Shown here piece after piece: positions 34,301-50,364 of a stretch of DNA of 64,000 nucleotides (within the stretch, counting starts at the first letter, position 1; every line of letters begins with the position of its first letter). The notes beneath the pieces are model-generated. The model saw only the letters and a list, made by a program, of their open reading frames with translations, ran no database searches and was not told the origin of the DNA. The DNA comes from Siphonodentalium dalli (taxonomy: Eukaryota; Mollusca; Scaphopoda; Gadilida; Siphonodentaliidae), in contig CP136069.1 in the NCBI GenBank assembly GCA_032622095.1, positions 436,001-500,000 of the forward strand. The letters run 5' to 3'. A program made the translations under genes and the position numbers.

Positions 34301-37300
34301 GTCTTCAGCTTCGAGATCGGCTGATGTTGCAGATATTATATTCCAAGTTTCATCTGATTCCGAGAAGAATTAAAATTCGGCACCACGGACCACCCCTCCC
34401 CAGACCCACAATAATGAACCGACACTGGCAAAATTTGGCCCACCGCGTGCCGTCTCCAGTCCGTACGCATTTTCGTATCAGATGACATCCTATGTTCGAT
34501 ATCTTCGGAGGAGATGTGTTATCAAGCACATGGGCCCAAAATTGCAAAGTTTGAGGGCCCGCGATTCTTTTAGATTTCGATGGATTTTCGAAATTCTTCC
34601 AGTTTCTAGATCGGCTGATGTTGCAGATGTTATATTCCAAGTTTCATCTGATTCCGAGAAGAATTAAAAATTGGTACCACGGACCACCCCTCCCCAGACC
34701 CACAATAATGAACAGACACTGGCAAAATTTGGCCCACCGCGTGCTCTCTTCCGTCCGCACACGTTGGCGTATCAGATGATATCCTATGTTCGATATCTTC
34801 GGAGGAGATGTGAGGACAAGCACATGGGCCCAAATTGCAAACTTTGAGGGCCCGTAACTCTTGCATTTCTTCTCGGATTTCAAAAATCCTTTCCGGTATG
34901 AGTTTGTTTTCGTTCGGGAAATACATAAACTTAAATATATGAATGTCAATCAAAATTTTATTTTGCAAACAATTTGCCCCCCACCCCAGTGTCAAAATAT
35001 ATGTCTGACCCTGTCAAAATTTCCTTCTCTGACTAAACTGACAACGGTCAACACGACTATGAAAACCACATGCAGTTATCTGGAATGATACAAGAGGACA
35101 ACAGAGTACAATCAAATAGAGGTTTGCCAACTATGGGCGGTAACTCCTCAGGGAAAGCGCGGACACAAGTTCTGATGCCCGTGGGCAGTAGGGCATATCG
35201 AGATGTGTATACAGTCCAATTTTCGATGCTCTGCTCCTTATAATTTCCGAGATAATAAAATGACATTTTTTCATATAAAGGGAGATAACTCTACGGGGTA
35301 AATGCGGACAATATCCGTTATGAGCCAAAGGCATAGAACTCATTTACCCCAACATACTTACCAAACTTGAGTTTTCTAGTACTAATACATTCCGAGATTT
35401 GGGCGTTGAAAAATACTGTAGTATAATAATAATAATAATGAAAAATAATCGAAAAAGGGCCATAACTCTGTTAAAAGATATTGGACCAACATCCGGATAC
35501 CATTATTTTTAGTAGACCTTAGATGCCTTCATTCGCTAGAGATTTCGCGGTCCTCCTCCCATTAGTTTCTGAGTATTTCCAATTAAACAGAAAACGGCCG
35601 CAGTAGAAAAACAATATACTTCCTTGGTTACACCATGGAAGTATAATAATAGGATCAATCATGAGTGGAAAGAATCGCAGTTTATGGACGGAAAATATGA
35701 AGTATGGTGATTATATGTTGTCCTAATATGTGTAGGTTGATCTCAAGTGTTTGGACGTGACCCCACCCCTGCCTCGAAATTGGGTGACGGGATTGGGAAA
35801 ACATCAACCCCTGGCACAAACTGCTAAGTTTGAGGCCCCGTAACTTCGTCAGTTTCCAACGGATTTTAAAGTTGTTTCCAGTTTTGTGATTTGCGGCTGA
35901 CATAGATTGCATAGTATAAATTTCATCTGATTTGGAGACGGATAACACTTTGATTATTGGAAAGCATATGGGCCCAAATTCAAACTTGTACGGCCAAAAT
36001 CTCCGCCATTTTCCAACGTATTTACGATCTGTCTTCAGCTTCGAGATCGGCTGATGTTGCAGATATTATATTCCAAGTTTCATCTGATTCCGAGAAGAAT
36101 TAAAATTCGGCACCACGGACCACCCCTCCCCAGACCCACAATAATGAACCGACACTGGCAAAATTTGGCCCACCGCGTGCCGTCTCCAGTCCGTACGCAT
36201 TTTCGTATCAGATGACATCCTATGTTCGATATCTTCGGAGGAGATGTGTTATCAAGCACATGGGCCCAAAATTGCAAAGTTTGAGGGCCCGCGATTCTTT
36301 TAGATTTCGATGGATTTTCGAAATTCTTCCAGTTTCTAGATCGGCTGATGTTGCAGATGTTATATTCCAAGTTTCATCTGATTCCGAGAAGAATTAAAAA
36401 TTGGTACCACGGACCACCCCTCCCCAGACCCACAATAATGAACAGACACTGGCAAAATTTGGCCCACCGCGTGCTCTCTTCCGTCCGCACACGTTGGCGT
36501 ATCAGATGATATCCTATGTTCGATATCTTCGGAGGAGATGTGAGGACAAGCACATGGGCCCAAATTGCAAACTTTGAGGGCCCGTAACTCTTGCATTTCT
36601 TCTCGGATTTCAAAAATCCTTTCCGGTATGAGTTTGTTTTCGTTCGGGAAATACATAAACTTAAATATATGAATGTCAATCAAAATTTTATTTTGCAAAC
36701 AATTTGCCCCCCACCCCAGTGTCAAAATATATGTCTGACCCTGTCAAAATTTCCTTCTCTGACTAAACTGACAACGGTCAACACGACTATGAAAACCACA
36801 TGCAGTTATCTGGAATGATACAAGAGGACAACAGAGTACAATCAAATAGAGGTTTGCCAACTATGGGCGGTAACTCCTCAGGGAAAGCGCGGACACAAGT
36901 TCTGATGCCCGTGGGCAGTAGGGCATATCGAGATGTGTATACAGTCCAATTTTCGATGCTCTGCTCCTTATAATTTCCGAGATAATAAAATGACATTTTT
37001 TCATATAAAGGGAGATAACTCTACGGGGTAAATGCGGACAATATCCGTTATGAGCCAAAGGCATAGAACTCATTTACCCCAACATACTTACCAAACTTGA
37101 GTTTTCTAGTACTAATACATTCCGAGATTTGGGCGTTGAAAAATACTGTAGTATAATAATAATAATAATGAAAAATAATCGAAAAAGGGCCATAACTCTG
37201 TTAAAAGATATTGGACCAACATCCGGATACCATTATTTTTAGTAGACCTTAGATGCCTTCATTCGCTAGAGATTTCGCGGTCCTCCTCCCATTAGTTTCT

Positions 37301-40300
37301 GAGTATTTCCAATTAAACAGAAAACGGCCGCAGTAGAAAAACAATATACTTCCTTGGTTACACCATGGAAGTATAATAATAGGATCAATCATGAGTGGAA
37401 AGAATCGCAGTTTATGGACGGAAAATATGAAGTATGGTGATTATATGTTGTCCTAATATGTGTAGGTTGATCTCAAGTGTTTGGACGTGACCCCACCCCT
37501 GCCTCGAAATTGGGTGACGGGATTGGGAAAACATCAACCCCTGGCACAAACTGCTAAGTTTGAGGCCCCGTAACTTCGTCAGTTTCCAACGGATTTTAAA
37601 GTTGTTTCCAGTTTTGTGATTTGCGGCTGACATAGATTGCATAGTATAAATTTCATCTGATTTGGAGACGGATAACACTTTGATTATTGGAAAGCATATG
37701 GGCCCAAATTCAAACTTGTACGGCCAAAATCTCCGCCATTTTCCAACGTATTTACGATCTGTCTTCAGCTTCGAGATCGGCTGATGTTGCAGATATTATA
37801 TTCCAAGTTTCATCTGATTCCGAGAAGAATTAAAATTCGGCACCACGGACCACCCCTCCCCAGACCCACAATAATGAACCGACACTGGCAAAATTTGGCC
37901 CACCGCGTGCCGTCTCCAGTCCGTACGCATTTTCGTATCAGATGACATCCTATGTTCGATATCTTCGGAGGAGATGTGTTATCAAGCACATGGGCCCAAA
38001 ATTGCAAAGTTTGAGGGCCCGCGATTCTTTTAGATTTCGATGGATTTTCGAAATTCTTCCAGTTTCTAGATCGGCTGATGTTGCAGATGTTATATTCCAA
38101 GTTTCATCTGATTCCGAGAAGAATTAAAAATTGGTACCACGGACCACCCCTCCCCAGACCCACAATAATGAACAGACACTGGCAAAATTTGGCCCACCGC
38201 GTGCTCTCTTCCGTCCGCACACGTTGGCGTATCAGATGATATCCTATGTTCGATATCTTCGGAGGAGATGTGAGGACAAGCACATGGGCCCAAATTGCAA
38301 ACTTTGAGGGCCCGTAACTCTTGCATTTCTTCTCGGATTTCAAAAATCCTTTCCGGTATGAGTTTGTTTTCGTTCGGGAAATACATAAACTTAAATATAT
38401 GAATGTCAATCAAAATTTTATTTTGCAAACAATTTGCCCCCCACCCCAGTGTCAAAATATATGTCTGACCCTGTCAAAATTTCCTTCTCTGACTAAACTG
38501 ACAACGGTCAACACGACTATGAAAACCACATGCAGTTATCTGGAATGATACAAGAGGACAACAGAGTACAATCAAATAGAGGTTTGCCAACTATGGGCGG
38601 TAACTCCTCAGGGAAAGCGCGGACACAAGTTCTGATGCCCGTGGGCAGTAGGGCATATCGAGATGTGTATACAGTCCAATTTTCGATGCTCTGCTCCTTA
38701 TAATTTCCGAGATAATAAAATGACATTTTTTCATATAAAGGGAGATAACTCTACGGGGTAAATGCGGACAATATCCGTTATGAGCCAAAGGCATAGAACT
38801 CATTTACCCCAACATACTTACCAAACTTGAGTTTTCTAGTACTAATACATTCCGAGATTTGGGCGTTGAAAAATACTGTAGTATAATAATAATAATAATG
38901 AAAAATAATCGAAAAAGGGCCATAACTCTGTTAAAAGATATTGGACCAACATCCGGATACCATTATTTTTAGTAGACCTTAGATGCCTTCATTCGCTAGA
39001 GATTTCGCGGTCCTCCTCCCATTAGTTTCTGAGTATTTCCAATTAAACAGAAAACGGCCGCAGTAGAAAAACAATATACTTCCTTGGTTACACCATGGAA
39101 GTATAATAATAGGATCAATCATGAGTGGAAAGAATCGCAGTTTATGGACGGAAAATATGAAGTATGGTGATTATATGTTGTCCTAATATGTGTAGGTTGA
39201 TCTCAAGTGTTTGGACGTGACCCCACCCCTGCCTCGAAATTGGGTGACGGGATTGGGAAAACATCAACCCCTGGCACAAACTGCTAAGTTTGAGGCCCCG
39301 TAACTTCGTCAGTTTCCAACGGATTTTAAAGTTGTTTCCAGTTTTGTGATTTGCGGCTGACATAGATTGCATAGTATAAATTTCATCTGATTTGGAGACG
39401 GATAACACTTTGATTATTGGAAAGCATATGGGCCCAAATTCAAACTTGTACGGCCAAAATCTCCGCCATTTTCCAACGTATTTACGATCTGTCTTCAGCT
39501 TCGAGATCGGCTGATGTTGCAGATATTATATTCCAAGTTTCATCTGATTCCGAGAAGAATTAAAATTCGGCACCACGGACCACCCCTCCCCAGACCCACA
39601 ATAATGAACCGACACTGGCAAAATTTGGCCCACCGCGTGCCGTCTCCAGTCCGTACGCATTTTCGTATCAGATGACATCCTATGTTCGATATCTTCGGAG
39701 GAGATGTGTTATCAAGCACATGGGCCCAAAATTGCAAAGTTTGAGGGCCCGCGATTCTTTTAGATTTCGATGGATTTTCGAAATTCTTCCAGTTTCTAGA
39801 TCGGCTGATGTTGCAGATGTTATATTCCAAGTTTCATCTGATTCCGAGAAGAATTAAAAATTGGTACCACGGACCACCCCTCCCCAGACCCACAATAATG
39901 AACAGACACTGGCAAAATTTGGCCCACCGCGTGCTCTCTTCCGTCCGCACACGTTGGCGTATCAGATGATATCCTATGTTCGATATCTTCGGAGGAGATG
40001 TGAGGACAAGCACATGGGCCCAAATTGCAAACTTTGAGGGCCCGTAACTCTTGCATTTCTTCTCGGATTTCAAAAATCCTTTCCGGTATGAGTTTGTTTT
40101 CGTTCGGGAAATACATAAACTTAAATATATGAATGTCAATCAAAATTTTATTTTGCAAACAATTTGCCCCCCACCCCAGTGTCAAAATATATGTCTGACC
40201 CTGTCAAAATTTCCTTCTCTGACTAAACTGACAACGGTCAACACGACTATGAAAACCACATGCAGTTATCTGGAATGATACAAGAGGACAACAGAGTACA

Positions 40301-43300
40301 ATCAAATAGAGGTTTGCCAACTATGGGCGGTAACTCCTCAGGGAAAGCGCGGACACAAGTTCTGATGCCCGTGGGCAGTAGGGCATATCGAGATGTGTAT
40401 ACAGTCCAATTTTCGATGCTCTGCTCCTTATAATTTCCGAGATAATAAAATGACATTTTTTCATATAAAGGGAGATAACTCTACGGGGTAAATGCGGACA
40501 ATATCCGTTATGAGCCAAAGGCATAGAACTCATTTACCCCAACATACTTACCAAACTTGAGTTTTCTAGTACTAATACATTCCGAGATTTGGGCGTTGAA
40601 AAATACTGTAGTATAATAATAATAATAATGAAAAATAATCGAAAAAGGGCCATAACTCTGTTAAAAGATATTGGACCAACATCCGGATACCATTATTTTT
40701 AGTAGACCTTAGATGCCTTCATTCGCTAGAGATTTCGCGGTCCTCCTCCCATTAGTTTCTGAGTATTTCCAATTAAACAGAAAACGGCCGCAGTAGAAAA
40801 ACAATATACTTCCTTGGTTACACCATGGAAGTATAATAATAGGATCAATCATGAGTGGAAAGAATCGCAGTTTATGGACGGAAAATATGAAGTATGGTGA
40901 TTATATGTTGTCCTAATATGTGTAGGTTGATCTCAAGTGTTTGGACGTGACCCCACCCCTGCCTCGAAATTGGGTGACGGGATTGGGAAAACATCAACCC
41001 CTGGCACAAACTGCTAAGTTTGAGGCCCCGTAACTTCGTCAGTTTCCAACGGATTTTAAAGTTGTTTCCAGTTTTGTGATTTGCGGCTGACATAGATTGC
41101 ATAGTATAAATTTCATCTGATTTGGAGACGGATAACACTTTGATTATTGGAAAGCATATGGGCCCAAATTCAAACTTGTACGGCCAAAATCTCCGCCATT
41201 TTCCAACGTATTTACGATCTGTCTTCAGCTTCGAGATCGGCTGATGTTGCAGATATTATATTCCAAGTTTCATCTGATTCCGAGAAGAATTAAAATTCGG
41301 CACCACGGACCACCCCTCCCCAGACCCACAATAATGAACCGACACTGGCAAAATTTGGCCCACCGCGTGCCGTCTCCAGTCCGTACGCATTTTCGTATCA
41401 GATGACATCCTATGTTCGATATCTTCGGAGGAGATGTGTTATCAAGCACATGGGCCCAAAATTGCAAAGTTTGAGGGCCCGCGATTCTTTTAGATTTCGA
41501 TGGATTTTCGAAATTCTTCCAGTTTCTAGATCGGCTGATGTTGCAGATGTTATATTCCAAGTTTCATCTGATTCCGAGAAGAATTAAAAATTGGTACCAC
41601 GGACCACCCCTCCCCAGACCCACAATAATGAACAGACACTGGCAAAATTTGGCCCACCGCGTGCTCTCTTCCGTCCGCACACGTTGGCGTATCAGATGAT
41701 ATCCTATGTTCGATATCTTCGGAGGAGATGTGAGGACAAGCACATGGGCCCAAATTGCAAACTTTGAGGGCCCGTAACTCTTGCATTTCTTCTCGGATTT
41801 CAAAAATCCTTTCCGGTATGAGTTTGTTTTCGTTCGGGAAATACATAAACTTAAATATATGAATGTCAATCAAAATTTTATTTTGCAAACAATTTGCCCC
41901 CCACCCCAGTGTCAAAATATATGTCTGACCCTGTCAAAATTTCCTTCTCTGACTAAACTGACAACGGTCAACACGACTATGAAAACCACATGCAGTTATC
42001 TGGAATGATACAAGAGGACAACAGAGTACAATCAAATAGAGGTTTGCCAACTATGGGCGGTAACTCCTCAGGGAAAGCGCGGACACAAGTTCTGATGCCC
42101 GTGGGCAGTAGGGCATATCGAGATGTGTATACAGTCCAATTTTCGATGCTCTGCTCCTTATAATTTCCGAGATAATAAAATGACATTTTTTCATATAAAG
42201 GGAGATAACTCTACGGGGTAAATGCGGACAATATCCGTTATGAGCCAAAGGCATAGAACTCATTTACCCCAACATACTTACCAAACTTGAGTTTTCTAGT
42301 ACTAATACATTCCGAGATTTGGGCGTTGAAAAATACTGTAGTATAATAATAATAATAATGAAAAATAATCGAAAAAGGGCCATAACTCTGTTAAAAGATA
42401 TTGGACCAACATCCGGATACCATTATTTTTAGTAGACCTTAGATGCCTTCATTCGCTAGAGATTTCGCGGTCCTCCTCCCATTAGTTTCTGAGTATTTCC
42501 AATTAAACAGAAAACGGCCGCAGTAGAAAAACAATATACTTCCTTGGTTACACCATGGAAGTATAATAATAGGATCAATCATGAGTGGAAAGAATCGCAG
42601 TTTATGGACGGAAAATATGAAGTATGGTGATTATATGTTGTCCTAATATGTGTAGGTTGATCTCAAGTGTTTGGACGTGACCCCACCCCTGCCTCGAAAT
42701 TGGGTGACGGGATTGGGAAAACATCAACCCCTGGCACAAACTGCTAAGTTTGAGGCCCCGTAACTTCGTCAGTTTCCAACGGATTTTAAAGTTGTTTCCA
42801 GTTTTGTGATTTGCGGCTGACATAGATTGCATAGTATAAATTTCATCTGATTTGGAGACGGATAACACTTTGATTATTGGAAAGCATATGGGCCCAAATT
42901 CAAACTTGTACGGCCAAAATCTCCGCCATTTTCCAACGTATTTACGATCTGTCTTCAGCTTCGAGATCGGCTGATGTTGCAGATATTATATTCCAAGTTT
43001 CATCTGATTCCGAGAAGAATTAAAATTCGGCACCACGGACCACCCCTCCCCAGACCCACAATAATGAACCGACACTGGCAAAATTTGGCCCACCGCGTGC
43101 CGTCTCCAGTCCGTACGCATTTTCGTATCAGATGACATCCTATGTTCGATATCTTCGGAGGAGATGTGTTATCAAGCACATGGGCCCAAAATTGCAAAGT
43201 TTGAGGGCCCGCGATTCTTTTAGATTTCGATGGATTTTCGAAATTCTTCCAGTTTCTAGATCGGCTGATGTTGCAGATGTTATATTCCAAGTTTCATCTG

Positions 43301-46300
43301 ATTCCGAGAAGAATTAAAAATTGGTACCACGGACCACCCCTCCCCAGACCCACAATAATGAACAGACACTGGCAAAATTTGGCCCACCGCGTGCTCTCTT
43401 CCGTCCGCACACGTTGGCGTATCAGATGATATCCTATGTTCGATATCTTCGGAGGAGATGTGAGGACAAGCACATGGGCCCAAATTGCAAACTTTGAGGG
43501 CCCGTAACTCTTGCATTTCTTCTCGGATTTCAAAAATCCTTTCCGGTATGAGTTTGTTTTCGTTCGGGAAATACATAAACTTAAATATATGAATGTCAAT
43601 CAAAATTTTATTTTGCAAACAATTTGCCCCCCACCCCAGTGTCAAAATATATGTCTGACCCTGTCAAAATTTCCTTCTCTGACTAAACTGACAACGGTCA
43701 ACACGACTATGAAAACCACATGCAGTTATCTGGAATGATACAAGAGGACAACAGAGTACAATCAAATAGAGGTTTGCCAACTATGGGCGGTAACTCCTCA
43801 GGGAAAGCGCGGACACAAGTTCTGATGCCCGTGGGCAGTAGGGCATATCGAGATGTGTATACAGTCCAATTTTCGATGCTCTGCTCCTTATAATTTCCGA
43901 GATAATAAAATGACATTTTTTCATATAAAGGGAGATAACTCTACGGGGTAAATGCGGACAATATCCGTTATGAGCCAAAGGCATAGAACTCATTTACCCC
44001 AACATACTTACCAAACTTGAGTTTTCTAGTACTAATACATTCCGAGATTTGGGCGTTGAAAAATACTGTAGTATAATAATAATAATAATGAAAAATAATC
44101 GAAAAAGGGCCATAACTCTGTTAAAAGATATTGGACCAACATCCGGATACCATTATTTTTAGTAGACCTTAGATGCCTTCATTCGCTAGAGATTTCGCGG
44201 TCCTCCTCCCATTAGTTTCTGAGTATTTCCAATTAAACAGAAAACGGCCGCAGTAGAAAAACAATATACTTCCTTGGTTACACCATGGAAGTATAATAAT
44301 AGGATCAATCATGAGTGGAAAGAATCGCAGTTTATGGACGGAAAATATGAAGTATGGTGATTATATGTTGTCCTAATATGTGTAGGTTGATCTCAAGTGT
44401 TTGGACGTGACCCCACCCCTGCCTCGAAATTGGGTGACGGGATTGGGAAAACATCAACCCCTGGCACAAACTGCTAAGTTTGAGGCCCCGTAACTTCGTC
44501 AGTTTCCAACGGATTTTAAAGTTGTTTCCAGTTTTGTGATTTGCGGCTGACATAGATTGCATAGTATAAATTTCATCTGATTTGGAGACGGATAACACTT
44601 TGATTATTGGAAAGCATATGGGCCCAAATTCAAACTTGTACGGCCAAAATCTCCGCCATTTTCCAACGTATTTACGATCTGTCTTCAGCTTCGAGATCGG
44701 CTGATGTTGCAGATATTATATTCCAAGTTTCATCTGATTCCGAGAAGAATTAAAATTCGGCACCACGGACCACCCCTCCCCAGACCCACAATAATGAACC
44801 GACACTGGCAAAATTTGGCCCACCGCGTGCCGTCTCCAGTCCGTACGCATTTTCGTATCAGATGACATCCTATGTTCGATATCTTCGGAGGAGATGTGTT
44901 ATCAAGCACATGGGCCCAAAATTGCAAAGTTTGAGGGCCCGCGATTCTTTTAGATTTCGATGGATTTTCGAAATTCTTCCAGTTTCTAGATCGGCTGATG
45001 TTGCAGATGTTATATTCCAAGTTTCATCTGATTCCGAGAAGAATTAAAAATTGGTACCACGGACCACCCCTCCCCAGACCCACAATAATGAACAGACACT
45101 GGCAAAATTTGGCCCACCGCGTGCTCTCTTCCGTCCGCACACGTTGGCGTATCAGATGATATCCTATGTTCGATATCTTCGGAGGAGATGTGAGGACAAG
45201 CACATGGGCCCAAATTGCAAACTTTGAGGGCCCGTAACTCTTGCATTTCTTCTCGGATTTCAAAAATCCTTTCCGGTATGAGTTTGTTTTCGTTCGGGAA
45301 ATACATAAACTTAAATATATGAATGTCAATCAAAATTTTATTTTGCAAACAATTTGCCCCCCACCCCAGTGTCAAAATATATGTCTGACCCTGTCAAAAT
45401 TTCCTTCTCTGACTAAACTGACAACGGTCAACACGACTATGAAAACCACATGCAGTTATCTGGAATGATACAAGAGGACAACAGAGTACAATCAAATAGA
45501 GGTTTGCCAACTATGGGCGGTAACTCCTCAGGGAAAGCGCGGACACAAGTTCTGATGCCCGTGGGCAGTAGGGCATATCGAGATGTGTATACAGTCCAAT
45601 TTTCGATGCTCTGCTCCTTATAATTTCCGAGATAATAAAATGACATTTTTTCATATAAAGGGAGATAACTCTACGGGGTAAATGCGGACAATATCCGTTA
45701 TGAGCCAAAGGCATAGAACTCATTTACCCCAACATACTTACCAAACTTGAGTTTTCTAGTACTAATACATTCCGAGATTTGGGCGTTGAAAAATACTGTA
45801 GTATAATAATAATAATAATGAAAAATAATCGAAAAAGGGCCATAACTCTGTTAAAAGATATTGGACCAACATCCGGATACCATTATTTTTAGTAGACCTT
45901 AGATGCCTTCATTCGCTAGAGATTTCGCGGTCCTCCTCCCATTAGTTTCTGAGTATTTCCAATTAAACAGAAAACGGCCGCAGTAGAAAAACAATATACT
46001 TCCTTGGTTACACCATGGAAGTATAATAATAGGATCAATCATGAGTGGAAAGAATCGCAGTTTATGGACGGAAAATATGAAGTATGGTGATTATATGTTG
46101 TCCTAATATGTGTAGGTTGATCTCAAGTGTTTGGACGTGACCCCACCCCTGCCTCGAAATTGGGTGACGGGATTGGGAAAACATCAACCCCTGGCACAAA
46201 CTGCTAAGTTTGAGGCCCCGTAACTTCGTCAGTTTCCAACGGATTTTAAAGTTGTTTCCAGTTTTGTGATTTGCGGCTGACATAGATTGCATAGTATAAA

Positions 46301-49300
46301 TTTCATCTGATTTGGAGACGGATAACACTTTGATTATTGGAAAGCATATGGGCCCAAATTCAAACTTGTACGGCCAAAATCTCCGCCATTTTCCAACGTA
46401 TTTACGATCTGTCTTCAGCTTCGAGATCGGCTGATGTTGCAGATATTATATTCCAAGTTTCATCTGATTCCGAGAAGAATTAAAATTCGGCACCACGGAC
46501 CACCCCTCCCCAGACCCACAATAATGAACCGACACTGGCAAAATTTGGCCCACCGCGTGCCGTCTCCAGTCCGTACGCATTTTCGTATCAGATGACATCC
46601 TATGTTCGATATCTTCGGAGGAGATGTGTTATCAAGCACATGGGCCCAAAATTGCAAAGTTTGAGGGCCCGCGATTCTTTTAGATTTCGATGGATTTTCG
46701 AAATTCTTCCAGTTTCTAGATCGGCTGATGTTGCAGATGTTATATTCCAAGTTTCATCTGATTCCGAGAAGAATTAAAAATTGGTACCACGGACCACCCC
46801 TCCCCAGACCCACAATAATGAACAGACACTGGCAAAATTTGGCCCACCGCGTGCTCTCTTCCGTCCGCACACGTTGGCGTATCAGATGATATCCTATGTT
46901 CGATATCTTCGGAGGAGATGTGAGGACAAGCACATGGGCCCAAATTGCAAACTTTGAGGGCCCGTAACTCTTGCATTTCTTCTCGGATTTCAAAAATCCT
47001 TTCCGGTATGAGTTTGTTTTCGTTCGGGAAATACATAAACTTAAATATATGAATGTCAATCAAAATTTTATTTTGCAAACAATTTGCCCCCCACCCCAGT
47101 GTCAAAATATATGTCTGACCCTGTCAAAATTTCCTTCTCTGACTAAACTGACAACGGTCAACACGACTATGAAAACCACATGCAGTTATCTGGAATGATA
47201 CAAGAGGACAACAGAGTACAATCAAATAGAGGTTTGCCAACTATGGGCGGTAACTCCTCAGGGAAAGCGCGGACACAAGTTCTGATGCCCGTGGGCAGTA
47301 GGGCATATCGAGATGTGTATACAGTCCAATTTTCGATGCTCTGCTCCTTATAATTTCCGAGATAATAAAATGACATTTTTTCATATAAAGGGAGATAACT
47401 CTACGGGGTAAATGCGGACAATATCCGTTATGAGCCAAAGGCATAGAACTCATTTACCCCAACATACTTACCAAACTTGAGTTTTCTAGTACTAATACAT
47501 TCCGAGATTTGGGCGTTGAAAAATACTGTAGTATAATAATAATAATAATGAAAAATAATCGAAAAAGGGCCATAACTCTGTTAAAAGATATTGGACCAAC
47601 ATCCGGATACCATTATTTTTAGTAGACCTTAGATGCCTTCATTCGCTAGAGATTTCGCGGTCCTCCTCCCATTAGTTTCTGAGTATTTCCAATTAAACAG
47701 AAAACGGCCGCAGTAGAAAAACAATATACTTCCTTGGTTACACCATGGAAGTATAATAATAGGATCAATCATGAGTGGAAAGAATCGCAGTTTATGGACG
47801 GAAAATATGAAGTATGGTGATTATATGTTGTCCTAATATGTGTAGGTTGATCTCAAGTGTTTGGACGTGACCCCACCCCTGCCTCGAAATTGGGTGACGG
47901 GATTGGGAAAACATCAACCCCTGGCACAAACTGCTAAGTTTGAGGCCCCGTAACTTCGTCAGTTTCCAACGGATTTTAAAGTTGTTTCCAGTTTTGTGAT
48001 TTGCGGCTGACATAGATTGCATAGTATAAATTTCATCTGATTTGGAGACGGATAACACTTTGATTATTGGAAAGCATATGGGCCCAAATTCAAACTTGTA
48101 CGGCCAAAATCTCCGCCATTTTCCAACGTATTTACGATCTGTCTTCAGCTTCGAGATCGGCTGATGTTGCAGATATTATATTCCAAGTTTCATCTGATTC
48201 CGAGAAGAATTAAAATTCGGCACCACGGACCACCCCTCCCCAGACCCACAATAATGAACCGACACTGGCAAAATTTGGCCCACCGCGTGCCGTCTCCAGT
48301 CCGTACGCATTTTCGTATCAGATGACATCCTATGTTCGATATCTTCGGAGGAGATGTGTTATCAAGCACATGGGCCCAAAATTGCAAAGTTTGAGGGCCC
48401 GCGATTCTTTTAGATTTCGATGGATTTTCGAAATTCTTCCAGTTTCTAGATCGGCTGATGTTGCAGATGTTATATTCCAAGTTTCATCTGATTCCGAGAA
48501 GAATTAAAAATTGGTACCACGGACCACCCCTCCCCAGACCCACAATAATGAACAGACACTGGCAAAATTTGGCCCACCGCGTGCTCTCTTCCGTCCGCAC
48601 ACGTTGGCGTATCAGATGATATCCTATGTTCGATATCTTCGGAGGAGATGTGAGGACAAGCACATGGGCCCAAATTGCAAACTTTGAGGGCCCGTAACTC
48701 TTGCATTTCTTCTCGGATTTCAAAAATCCTTTCCGGTATGAGTTTGTTTTCGTTCGGGAAATACATAAACTTAAATATATGAATGTCAATCAAAATTTTA
48801 TTTTGCAAACAATTTGCCCCCCACCCCAGTGTCAAAATATATGTCTGACCCTGTCAAAATTTCCTTCTCTGACTAAACTGACAACGGTCAACACGACTAT
48901 GAAAACCACATGCAGTTATCTGGAATGATACAAGAGGACAACAGAGTACAATCAAATAGAGGTTTGCCAACTATGGGCGGTAACTCCTCAGGGAAAGCGC
49001 GGACACAAGTTCTGATGCCCGTGGGCAGTAGGGCATATCGAGATGTGTATACAGTCCAATTTTCGATGCTCTGCTCCTTATAATTTCCGAGATAATAAAA
49101 TGACATTTTTTCATATAAAGGGAGATAACTCTACGGGGTAAATGCGGACAATATCCGTTATGAGCCAAAGGCATAGAACTCATTTACCCCAACATACTTA
49201 CCAAACTTGAGTTTTCTAGTACTAATACATTCCGAGATTTGGGCGTTGAAAAATACTGTAGTATAATAATAATAATAATGAAAAATAATCGAAAAAGGGC

Positions 49301-50364
49301 CATAACTCTGTTAAAAGATATTGGACCAACATCCGGATACCATTATTTTTAGTAGACCTTAGATGCCTTCATTCGCTAGAGATTTCGCGGTCCTCCTCCC
49401 ATTAGTTTCTGAGTATTTCCAATTAAACAGAAAACGGCCGCAGTAGAAAAACAATATACTTCCTTGGTTACACCATGGAAGTATAATAATAGGATCAATC
49501 ATGAGTGGAAAGAATCGCAGTTTATGGACGGAAAATATGAAGTATGGTGATTATATGTTGTCCTAATATGTGTAGGTTGATCTCAAGTGTTTGGACGTGA
49601 CCCCACCCCTGCCTCGAAATTGGGTGACGGGATTGGGAAAACATCAACCCCTGGCACAAACTGCTAAGTTTGAGGCCCCGTAACTTCGTCAGTTTCCAAC
49701 GGATTTTAAAGTTGTTTCCAGTTTTGTGATTTGCGGCTGACATAGATTGCATAGTATAAATTTCATCTGATTTGGAGACGGATAACACTTTGATTATTGG
49801 AAAGCATATGGGCCCAAATTCAAACTTGTACGGCCAAAATCTCCGCCATTTTCCAACGTATTTACGATCTGTCTTCAGCTTCGAGATCGGCTGATGTTGC
49901 AGATATTATATTCCAAGTTTCATCTGATTCCGAGAAGAATTAAAATTCGGCACCACGGACCACCCCTCCCCAGACCCACAATAATGAACCGACACTGGCA
50001 AAATTTGGCCCACCGCGTGCCGTCTCCAGTCCGTACGCATTTTCGTATCAGATGACATCCTATGTTCGATATCTTCGGAGGAGATGTGTTATCAAGCACA
50101 TGGGCCCAAAATTGCAAAGTTTGAGGGCCCGCGATTCTTTTAGATTTCGATGGATTTTCGAAATTCTTCCAGTTTCTAGATCGGCTGATGTTGCAGATGT
50201 TATATTCCAAGTTTCATCTGATTCCGAGAAGAATTAAAAATTGGTACCACGGACCACCCCTCCCCAGACCCACAATAATGAACAGACACTGGCAAAATTT
50301 GGCCCACCGCGTGCTCTCTTCCGTCCGCACACGTTGGCGTATCAGATGATATCCTATGTTCGAT